A program made the translations under genes and the position numbers. Shown one piece after another: positions 5,541 through 10,529 of a DNA stretch of 10,529 nt (the first letter of the stretch is position 1; each line of letters begins with the position of its first letter). The notes beneath the pieces are model-generated. The model was given only the letters and a program-made list of their open reading frames with translations. It had not been told where the DNA came from and did no database searches. The stretch is from Actinomycetes bacterium (lineage in GTDB: Bacteria; Actinomycetota; Actinomycetes; Streptosporangiales; Streptosporangiaceae), in assembly GCA_023425615.1 (NCBI GenBank), contig JAFACJ010000807.1:1-10529 (forward strand), written 5' to 3'.

Positions 5541-5546
5541 AGGCTA
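5541..5546 (-). promoter_or_regulatory. possible -10 box for a leaderless lysS transcript
   Basis: On the minus strand TAGCCT lies exactly 7 nt before the GTG start of lysS, the distance expected if transcription begins at the start codon. The absence of a ribosome binding site in GATAGCCTTGACACC supports this. No convincing -35 box is seen, so the call is weak. Confidence 0.25.
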
Positions 5547-5577
5547 TCGAGCCGGGAAAACCGAAGCGAACGCGTCC

Positions 5578-6366
5578 TCAGGATCCGCCGACGTTGCGCT
5601 CGTAGATCAGCCGCAGCCCGTGCAGCGTGAGCCAGGGCTCGAAGACGTCGATGCTGCGCGCCTCCTCCAGCACCAGCGGGGCGAGGCCGCCGGTCGCCAC
5701 CACCTTGACCTCGTCGGGGTTGTCGCACAGCTCCTCGGCCATCCGCTCGACCAGCCCGTCGACCTGGCCGGCGAAACCGAAGATGATGCCCGACTGGAGC
5801 GCCTCGACGGTGTTCTTGGCGATCACGTGCCGGGGCCGGACCAGCTCGATCTTGTGGAGCTGGGCGCCGCGCTGCGACAGCGCGTCGATGGACAGCTCGA
5901 TGCCGGGCGCGATGGCGCCGCCGACGTACTCGCCGCGGGGCGAGACGCAATCGAAGGTCGTGGCGGTGCCGAAGTCCACGACGATGGCAGGGCCGCCGTG
6001 CAGGTGGATGGCGGCCAGGGAGTTGACGATCCGGTCGGAGCCGACCTCCTTGGGGTTGTCCATGCGCACCGGGACGCCGGTCTTCACCCCGGGCTCCACG
6101 ATGATCGTGGGGACGTCGCCGTAGTACCGGCGGCACATCTCCCGCATCTCGTGCAGGACCGAGGGCACGGTCGAGCACAGGGAGATGCCGCTGATGTCGG
6201 TCTCGACCAGCAGGGGGCTCTGCTGGACGAGCCCCTGCAGCACGACGGCTATCTCGTCGGCGGTACGGCGCGGATCGGTGTTGATCCGCCAGTGCTCGAT
6301 GACGTCCTCGCCCTCGAACAGGCCAAGGACGGTGTGGGTGTTGCCGACGTCGATCGTGAGAAGCAT
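5578..6366 (-). CDS. coaX: type III pantothenate kinase
   Basis: A 262-residue ASKHA-fold kinase that phosphorylates pantothenate to 4'-phosphopantothenate, the first step from pantothenate to CoA, in the cytosol. Landmarks: the phosphate-binding strand LLTIDVGNTHT (2-12) with Asp6; NPKEVGSDRIVNSLAA (104-119) with the probable catalytic base Asp111; VVDFGTATTFDCVS (129-142); GGAIAPGIELS (149-159); and VVATGGLAPLV (222-232), the second nucleotide-binding motif. Type III enzymes need a monovalent cation and, unlike type I CoaA, are not strongly inhibited by CoA. The family's usual GADR is GSDR here. The ATG (6364-6366) shares one base with the TGA of nadC (TGATG), with GGGGAC upstream, so translation is probably coupled. 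CoaX acts after PanC, whose gene lies earlier in the same cluster. Confidence 0.96.
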   Translation of the reverse strand: MLLTIDVGNTHTVLGLFEGEDVIEHWRINTDPRRTADEIAVVLQGLVQQSPLLVETDISGISLCSTVPSVLHEMREMCRRYYGDVPTIIVEPGVKTGVPVRMDNPKEVGSDRIVNSLAAIHLHGGPAIVVDFGTATTFDCVSPRGEYVGGAIAPGIELSIDALSQRGAQLHKIELVRPRHVIAKNTVEALQSGIIFGFAGQVDGLVERMAEELCDNPDEVKVVATGGLAPLVLEEARSIDVFEPWLTLHGLRLIYERNVGGS

Positions 6367-7247
6367 CAGGTCCCCGCTGCGGTACGGAAGTCAAGGCCGA
6401 TGTCGAGGGCCGTCGCGGAATGCGTGAGGCCGCCCACCGCAAGGTAGTCCACTCCGGTCGCGGCGGCATCTCGGGCCCTGTCCAAGTCCAGTCCTCCCGA
6501 CGCCTCCAGGGTGGCACGCCCTGCGGTGAGCCGAACCGCTTCGGCCATCGTCATGTCCGACATATTGTCCAGCAGAATGTCGGTCGCCCCGGCCGTCAAC
6601 GCCTCTTCGAGCTGTTCCAGAGTGTCGACCTCGACCTGGATGTGCAACTCCGGATAACGCGTGCGAATGGCCTTATAAGCGGCGGTAACACCGCCCGCGG
6701 CCGCGACATGGTTGTCCTTGATGAGCGCCGCGTCCTGAAGCGACATGCGGTGGTTGACGCCGCCTCCGCACCGCACCGCCCATTTCTGCAACTGCCGCAG
6801 CCCCGGAAGTGTCTTACGGCTGTCACGCACCCGCGCGCCCGTCCCTTCGATCGCCTTCACCCACAAGGCCGTCTGCGACGCGATCCCCGACAGATGCGTC
6901 AGGAAGTTGAGGGCGACGCGCTCCGCCCGCAGAAGCCGCACCGTCGGCGCCGTGACGGTCAGCAGCACATCCCCCTTGGCGACCCGATCGCCGTCCGCGA
7001 CATGCGCCTCCAGCTCCGCCTCGGCCCCCACCAGCACGTCGAAGACGACCTCCGCGACCAGCAGCCCGGCCACGACGCCCTCCTTCCGCGCCGTGAAGTC
7101 CGCCGTGGAGACCTGCGCCGGATCGAAGATGGGCTCGCTCGTGACATCGACCTCCCCGTCCTCGGCCAGCGCGACACCCACCAGCGTCTCCACAGCCAGA
7201 GGATCGAGCCCCTGCTCCCGCAACCGCCGCGACAAATCAGGCGTCAT
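6366..7247 (-). CDS. nadC: nicotinate-nucleotide diphosphorylase (carboxylating), quinolinate phosphoribosyltransferase
   Basis: A 293-residue enzyme converting quinolinate and PRPP to nicotinate mononucleotide, CO2 and pyrophosphate, the third step of de novo NAD synthesis. The N-terminal domain carries DVTSEPIF (34-41) and ERVALNFLTHLSGIAS (109-124). The type II PRTase barrel shows DSRKTLPGLR (142-151), GGGVNHRM (161-168), KDNH (177-180), VEVDT (205-209), LLDNM (225-229), LEASGG (247-252) and YLAVGGLTHS (268-277), so the active-site Arg, Lys and acidic residues are in place. The ATG at 7245-7247 is chosen because family sequence begins at MTPDLSRRLREQGL and GGGGAA lies just upstream. The frame stays open further upstream only because it passes through a tandem repeat that yields meaningless Gly/Arg/Val-rich sequence. 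The gene overlaps coaX by one base and is 199 nt downstream of nadB. Confidence 0.95.
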   Translation of the reverse strand: MTPDLSRRLREQGLDPLAVETLVGVALAEDGEVDVTSEPIFDPAQVSTADFTARKEGVVAGLLVAEVVFDVLVGAEAELEAHVADGDRVAKGDVLLTVTAPTVRLLRAERVALNFLTHLSGIASQTALWVKAIEGTGARVRDSRKTLPGLRQLQKWAVRCGGGVNHRMSLQDAALIKDNHVAAAGGVTAAYKAIRTRYPELHIQVEVDTLEQLEEALTAGATDILLDNMSDMTMAEAVRLTAGRATLEASGGLDLDRARDAAATGVDYLAVGGLTHSATALDIGLDFRTAAGT

Positions 7248-7313
7248 CGTTTCCCCACTCACTGAACTCGAACTGCCAATTGCACTCGCCCGGCTCCCAC
7301 CGGCGAGCCGCCC

Positions 7314-7441
7314 TTCCACCGCGCCACCGCACCGCCGTGCCGCCACACCGCCGTGCCACCGCACCGCCGCGCCACCGCACCACCGAGCCACCACACCACC
7401 GAGCCGCCGCACCACCGAGCCGCCGCACCACCGCACCGGGT
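7314..7441. repeat. 16-bp tandem repeat array in the nadB-nadC gap
   Basis: Successive 16-bp units start at 7330, 7346, 7362, 7378, 7394, 7410 and 7426, with a partial unit from 7314; consensus on the plus strand is CACCRCCGNGCCRCCR. Units at 7394 and 7410 are identical; units to the left differ mainly at A/G positions, and the last (7426) diverges in its second half. The period is not a multiple of three, so the array does not encode a protein repeat. It fills most of the space between the nadB stop (7447) and the nadC start (7247). On the transcribed minus-strand sequence each unit carries several GG runs (GGTGGTG, GGCGGC), so the nadB-nadC RNA could form two-layer G-quadruplexes. The remaining gap at 7248-7313 shows nothing clear. 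It looks like a slippage-prone minisatellite. Confidence 0.9.
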
Positions 7442-7445
7442 GGTG
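7426..7445 (-). terminator. hairpin at the end of nadB
   Basis: CACCACC (7426-7432) pairs with GGTGGTG (7439-7445) across a 6-nt loop, starting 1 nt beyond the nadB stop and using the last unit of the tandem repeat as one arm. It could be a weak terminator or attenuator or an RNA-stability element between nadB and nadC. There is no T tract. Confidence 0.4.
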
Positions 7446-7446
7446 C

Positions 7447-9117
7447 TCAGACCACCGTGGTCCGGTGAGAGCGCGCCGGGACGAAGGACAGCCGGAACGC
7501 CCCCGCCTCGACGCTCCCGCTCAGATGCCCCAGCCAGCGGTCGTCGTCACGTTCGGGGAAGTCCTCCCGCCAGTGGCTGCCGCGGGTCTCCTCGCGGCGC
7601 TCGGCCGCCGCCACGATGGCCGTGGCCACGGTGTGCAGGTTGGTGGTCTCCCACGCCTCCACACATGGGTCCTCGCTGACACGCCCGCCCAGCTCCGCCA
7701 GCAGACGGCGGGCCTCGGCCAACCCCTCGGCCGACCGCAGGACCCCACAGTAAGTGCTCATGACACGCTGGATCTCACCGCGCACCGCCGGATCGAGCAA
7801 TCTCCCGCGCCGCTCCCGCTCTTCCCGCCCGCCGACGGCTCCCCCGGCCACCACGCCCACCGCGCCCGTGGCGTCGGCGAGGTCGGTGGACAGGGCTTCG
7901 CCGATGCGTTCGGCGAAGACGAGGCCCTCCAGGAGGGAGTTGGAGGCGAGCCGGTTCGCGCCGTGGACGCCCGTGCAGGCCGTCTCGCCGCAGGCGTAGA
8001 GGCCGGGGATGGACGTCCGCCCGTGGCGGTCGGTGCGGACGCCTCCGCTGGCGTAGTGGGCGGCGGGGACGACGGGGATCGGCTCGGCCACGGGGTCGAT
8101 GCCGTGCTCCCGGCAGCTGGCCAGGATGGTGGGGAAGCGCGACTCCCAGAACCGCGCGCCCAGGTGGCGGCCGTCGAGCAGCATGTGCGGCTCGCCGGTC
8201 TCGCGCATCCGGTTCATGATGCCCTTGGCGACCACGTCGCGGGGGGCGAGTTCGGCGAGCTCGTGCCGGCCGACCATGAACCGCTCGCCGGAGGCGTCCA
8301 CCAGGTGGGCGCCCTCGCCGCGGACCGCCTCGGAGATCAGCGGCTGCTGGCCCCTGGCGTCGTGGCCCAGCCACATCACCGTCGGGTGGAACTGCACGAA
8401 CTCCAGGTCGGCGACCTCGGCTCCGGCGCGCAGCGCCAGCGCGACCCCGTCGCCGGTGGAGACCACCGGGTTGGTGGTGGCGGAGAAGACCTGGCCGAGC
8501 CCGCCGGTGGCCAGCACGACGGAGCGCGCCCGCACCGCGCCGACCCCGTCCCTGCTCCCCTCGCCCATGACGTGCAGGGTGACGCCGGCGGCGCGTCCGC
8601 CCTCCATGATCAGATCGAGTACCAGGGCGTGTTCGATGACCTCGACCCGCTCGGTCTGCTTGAGCGCGGTCAGCAGCGCCCGGCTGATCTCGGCGCCGGT
8701 GGCGTCTCCGCCCGCGTGCGCGATCCGCCTGCGGTGGTGGCCGCCCTCGCGGGTGAGCGACACCGTGCCGTCGGCCGCGAGGTCGAAGTGCGCGCCCATC
8801 TCGATGAGCCGCCGCACCGCGTCCGGGCCCTCGGTGACGAGGGTGTGGACGGCCTCGGTGTCGCACAGGCCGACCCCGGCGGTGAGCGTGTCGGCGAGGT
8901 GCTCCCGCGGGCTGTCCTCCGGGGCGAGCGCCGCGGCGATGCCGCCCTGCGCCCACCGGGTGGACCCGGCGTCCAGCAGCGCCTTGGTGACCAGCAGCAC
9001 CCGGCCGTGCCGTGCCGCGCGCATGGCCGTGACCAGCCCCGCGATACCGGAGCCGATGACCACCACCTCGGTGCGCACGCTCCAGCCGGGTACGCCTGCG
9101 GCCAGCTCGTCGATCAT
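7447..9117 (-). CDS. nadB: L-aspartate oxidase
   Basis: A 556-residue flavoprotein that oxidises L-aspartate to iminoaspartate, the first step of de novo NAD synthesis; NadA (not in this window) uses the product. The FAD Rossmann motif is VVVIGSGIAGLVTA (18-31). Further landmarks are GSTRWAQGGIAAAL (51-64), HHRRRIAHAGGDATG (127-141), LATGGLGQVFSATTNP (202-217), the active-site FHPT (243-246), the capping-domain RGEGAHLVDASGERF (266-280), the catalytic-type Arg in PRDVVAKGI (292-300), and HYASGGVRTDRHGRTSIPGL through CGETACTGVHGANRLASNSL (354-395), typical of the NadB/SdhA/FrdA family. The C-terminal helical domain ends with GSHWREDFPERDD (513-525). The EGGHHRRR substrate loop and gene context favour NadB over a succinate dehydrogenase. 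ATG 9115-9117 has GAGGAGGG about 5 nt upstream. The 88-nt gap from panD holds possible control sites. Confidence 0.96.
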   Translation of the reverse strand: MIDELAAGVPGWSVRTEVVVIGSGIAGLVTAMRAARHGRVLLVTKALLDAGSTRWAQGGIAAALAPEDSPREHLADTLTAGVGLCDTEAVHTLVTEGPDAVRRLIEMGAHFDLAADGTVSLTREGGHHRRRIAHAGGDATGAEISRALLTALKQTERVEVIEHALVLDLIMEGGRAAGVTLHVMGEGSRDGVGAVRARSVVLATGGLGQVFSATTNPVVSTGDGVALALRAGAEVADLEFVQFHPTVMWLGHDARGQQPLISEAVRGEGAHLVDASGERFMVGRHELAELAPRDVVAKGIMNRMRETGEPHMLLDGRHLGARFWESRFPTILASCREHGIDPVAEPIPVVPAAHYASGGVRTDRHGRTSIPGLYACGETACTGVHGANRLASNSLLEGLVFAERIGEALSTDLADATGAVGVVAGGAVGGREERERRGRLLDPAVRGEIQRVMSTYCGVLRSAEGLAEARRLLAELGGRVSEDPCVEAWETTNLHTVATAIVAAAERREETRGSHWREDFPERDDDRWLGHLSGSVEAGAFRLSFVPARSHRTTVV

Positions 9118-9140
9118 GACGCCCTCCTCGGGGGGTTTTC

Positions 9141-9151
9141 GTCAGTATGAC
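9141..9151. promoter_or_regulatory. GTCA-N3-TGAC palindrome upstream of nadB, overlapping a possible -10 box
   Basis: GTCAGTATGAC lies 24-34 nt before the nadB ATG. On the minus strand it contains CATACT, which differs from TATACT by one base and could serve as a -10 box for an internal nadB-nadC-coaX-lysS promoter; no good -35 was found. A palindrome over a -10 box is a classic repressor arrangement. NAD-pathway repressors such as NrtR are natural candidates, but I cannot confirm a match to their known boxes. Confidence 0.35.
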
Positions 9152-9170
9152 ACTAATCCGGGGAGGGCTA

Positions 9171-9190
9171 TTCCCCCGGGGGTGGGGGAA
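9171..9190 (-). other. C/G hairpin between panD and nadB
   Basis: TTCCCCC (9171-9177) and GGGGGAA (9184-9190) form a perfect 7-bp stem with a 6-nt loop; an alternative register gives the exact palindrome CCCCCGGGGG at 9173-9182. It begins 15 nt after the panD stop and could be an attenuator or partial terminator that separates panCD from nadBC expression. There is no T tract. Confidence 0.4.
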
Positions 9191-9205
9191 CCGGACGCGG
9201 AGGAC

Positions 9206-9619
9206 TCAGTGCACGAGATCGGGACGGAGGGTGTCGGTGCCGGGGACCGGCTCGGCCGGGTCGTCGCCGAGGAGGACGATCCGGTTGGCGGAGTCCACGT
9301 GGACCACCGAGGGCCGGAAGGAGCGGGCCTCGGCGTCGGACATCGTGGCGTAGCTGATGAGGATCACCAGGTCGCCGGGGTGCACCAGATGGGCGGCGGC
9401 GCCGTTGATCCCGATCACGCCGGTGCCGCGCGGCCCCTCGATGACGTACGTCTCCAGACGCGCTCCGTTGGTGATGTCCACGATGTGCACCTGCTCGCCG
9501 GGCAGCAGGTCGGCCGCCTCCATGAGGTCGGCGTCGATGGTGACCGACCCGACGTAGTGCAGATCCGCCTGGGTGACGGTCGCCCGGTGGATCTTCGACT
9601 TGAACATGGTCCGGAACAT
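9206..9619 (-). CDS. panD: aspartate 1-decarboxylase (pyruvoyl-dependent)
   Basis: A 137-residue proenzyme that makes beta-alanine from L-aspartate for pantothenate synthesis. It is expected to self-cleave between Gly24 and Ser25 in [14 protein letters not shown]; Ser25 then becomes the pyruvoyl cofactor of the larger alpha chain. Other family landmarks are [18 protein letters not shown] at the N-terminus (Lys9 is a conserved active-site residue), [20 protein letters not shown] (38-57), the conserved Arg54 in that stretch, [20 protein letters not shown] (67-86) and YATMSDAEA. The last ~25 residues ([19 protein letters not shown]) form a longer acidic tail, usual in actinobacteria. The ATG (9617-9619) shares one base with the panC stop (TGATG), with GGAG inside the end of panC, so translation is probably coupled. 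A start at Met5 is possible. PanD and NadB both draw on aspartate. Confidence 0.96.
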   Translation of the reverse strand: MFRTMFKSKIHRATVTQADLHYVGSVTIDADLMEAADLLPGEQVHIVDITNGARLETYVIEGPRGTGVIGINGAAAHLVHPGDLVILISYATMSDAEARSFRPSVVHVDSANRIVLLGDDPAEPVPGTDTLRPDLVH

Positions 9620-10458
9620 CAGAACTCCAGGGGGAGGTTGTCGATGAGACGGGTGGCGCCGACGCGCGCGGCGACGGCAAGGACGGCGGGCCCGCGGTGG
9701 CCGGGCTCGACGGGGTCGAAAGTGGCGGGGTCGGCCAGGACGAGGTAGTCAAGGCGCAGCGGCGGCTCGGCCTTGGCCGCCTCGTCCAGGGCCGGCTGCG
9801 CCGCCTCAAGGACGGCTGCGGTGCCGCCCGGCACGGCGTCGCGCCCGGCGAACAGGGCGCGGGAGAGCGCGAGGGCGGTGCGCCGCTCCTCCGGCGCCAG
9901 GAAGCGGTTGCGGCTGGAGAGCGCCAGCCCGTCCGGCTCCCGCACCGTGGGGACCGCGACGATCTCGACGCCGAGGTCGAGGTCCTCCACCAGGCGCCGG
10001 ATCACCGCGAGCTGCTGGGCGTCCTTCTGCCCGAAGAGCGCCTTGTCGGGGCGGACCATCCCGAAGAGCTTGGCCACCACGGTGGCCATCCCGTCGAAGT
10101 GCCCGGGACGTGCCGCGCCCTCCACGACCCGCCCCATCCGGCCGGTGCTGATCGAGACCTCCAGCGGCCGGGGATAGACGTCGGCGACGGACGGCGCGAA
10201 CACCAGCGCCACCCCCTCGGCGTCGCAGAGCGCCGCGTCTGTCTCCAGCGTCCGCGGGTAGCGGTCGAGGTCGGCCTGCTCGCCGAACTGCTGGGGGTTG
10301 ACGAAGACGCTGACCACGACGTGGTCGGCCAGCTCCCGCGCCCGCCTGATCAGCTCCCGGTGCCCGTCGTGCAGCGCCCCCATCGTGGGGACGAACGCGA
10401 CGCTGCCCGCCAGGGCGCGACGGGCCCGCGCCAGGTCGGCGAGGGAATGAACGATCAT
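9619..10458 (-). CDS. panC: pantoate--beta-alanine ligase (pantothenate synthetase)
   Basis: A 279-residue cytosolic enzyme that joins pantoate and beta-alanine, using ATP through a pantoyl-adenylate, to give pantothenate. The nucleotidyltransferase fold shows [11 protein letters not shown] (23-33), whose HDGH is the HIGH-type ATP motif; [20 protein letters not shown] (49-68), binding pantoate and beta-alanine; [16 protein letters not shown] (117-132); FGQKDAQQL (142-150); and LSSRNRFL (180-187), the KMSKS-like loop with Ser-Arg. The C-terminal small domain ends with [15 protein letters not shown] 10456-10458 follows AGGAAGGA at good spacing. It overlaps panD by one base; a preceding gene ends 43 nt upstream, so panC may be internal to a longer operon. 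panB (ketopantoate formation) is not in the window. Confidence 0.97.
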   Translation of the reverse strand: MIVHSLADLARARRALAGSVAFVPTMGALHDGHRELIRRARELADHVVVSVFVNPQQFGEQADLDRYPRTLETDAALCDAEGVALVFAPSVADVYPRPLEVSISTGRMGRVVEGAARPGHFDGMATVVAKLFGMVRPDKALFGQKDAQQLAVIRRLVEDLDLGVEIVAVPTVREPDGLALSSRNRFLAPEERRTALALSRALFAGRDAVPGGTAAVLEAAQPALDEAAKAEPPLRLDYLVLADPATFDPVEPGHRGPAVLAVAARVGATRLIDNLPLEF

Positions 10459-10501
10459 CGGAGTCCTTCCTGGTGGGAGAAACCGGTTCGGGGGAGCCGG
10501 C

Positions 10502-10529
10502 TCACAGGGGGTCGGCCAGCACGCCCAGC
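10502..10529 (-). CDS. C-terminal end of an upstream gene (unidentified)
   Basis: Nine codons, reading LGVLADPL and then TGA at 10502-10504, are all that remain of a gene entering from the right edge. Codon use is GC-rich at third positions, which fits coding DNA, but the fragment is too short to identify. In related actinobacteria a Rossmann-fold/DUF2520 gene often precedes panC; that is context, not sequence evidence. Confidence 0.35.

Noticed and set aside
5534..6517. In-frame extension of lysS upstream to 6517 (829 residues in total).
   Set aside because: The extra sequence is Arg/Ala/Gly/Pro-rich shadow of coaX in another frame. LysRS similarity starts at VSEQTYDG (GTG 5533) and the resulting 501 residues match family length.
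7248..7436. Gly/Arg/Val/Cys-rich N-terminal extension of NadC, or a separate small protein, read through the tandem repeat.
   Set aside because: The repeat period of 16 bp is not a multiple of three, so the peptide is a by-product; NadC family sequence begins at MTPDLSRR.
7314..7441. CRISPR array.
   Set aside because: Units are directly adjacent 16-mers without unique spacers, and no cas genes are present. It is a tandem repeat.
6745..9150. Long plus-strand open frame (801 codons) opposite nadC and nadB.
   Set aside because: Stop codons are rare in this high-GC antisense frame. The translation is Arg/Pro/Ala/Gly-rich with no domain, whereas nadB and nadC on the other strand show every family motif.
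1..10529. tRNA, rRNA, insertion sequence, phage or defence genes.
   Set aside because: No tRNA-like cloverleaf, transposase, integrase, terminal inverted repeat or target duplication was recognised; gene content is housekeeping and base use is even.

Overview
The window is high-GC DNA with GC-rich third codon positions, GTG starts next to ATG starts, and an actinobacterial-type gene set: a Rv2747-like N-acetylglutamate synthase, a RipA-like NlpC/P60 hydrolase, and panC-panD-nadB-nadC-coaX-lysS in series. A filamentous actinomycete (for example Streptosporangiales or Streptomyces relatives) is the best guess; genus cannot be fixed from the sequence alone.

Left part (1-2391). On the minus strand an amino-acid N-acetyltransferase gene is followed after 7 nt by the start of an RDD-family membrane protein that runs off the window edge. 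Diverging from them is a secreted NlpC/P60 peptidoglycan endopeptidase on the plus strand. Its GC-rich leader resembles a ydaO-type cyclic di-AMP riboswitch, and a strong 13-bp hairpin follows its stop.

Middle (2392-3978). A 76-residue stand-alone LuxR-type helix-turn-helix gene (minus) and a LacI-family regulator (plus) diverge from a 373-nt region. That region holds a good minus-strand promoter (TTGACG, 17 nt, TAGCGT), a LacI-type operator-like palindrome just downstream of its predicted start, and two further short palindromes. The lacI-type gene carries an apparent 1-nt deletion near its 3' end, so its last ~48 family-typical residues lie in another frame.

Right part (4006-10529). This is a minus-strand cofactor cluster, transcribed right to left: tail of an unidentified gene, panC, panD, nadB, nadC, coaX, lysS. 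PanD and NadB both consume aspartate. PanD and PanC make pantothenate and CoaX phosphorylates it toward CoA; NadB and NadC are two of the three enzymes of de novo NAD synthesis (NadA is not in the window). panC/panD and nadC/coaX overlap by one base (TGATG). The 199-nt nadB-nadC gap contains a 16-bp tandem repeat of about seven to eight units, G-rich on the transcribed strand. The panD-nadB gap has a GTCA-N3-TGAC palindrome and a C/G hairpin. Two GC-rich hairpins separate lysS from the converging lacI-type gene.

Most of the window is conserved housekeeping content. The parts that deserve attention are the nadB-nadC tandem repeat, the degenerate riboswitch candidate, the lacI/luxR divergent regulatory region with the broken lacI, and the candidate operator before nadB. 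I see no evidence for a wholly new multi-gene system.
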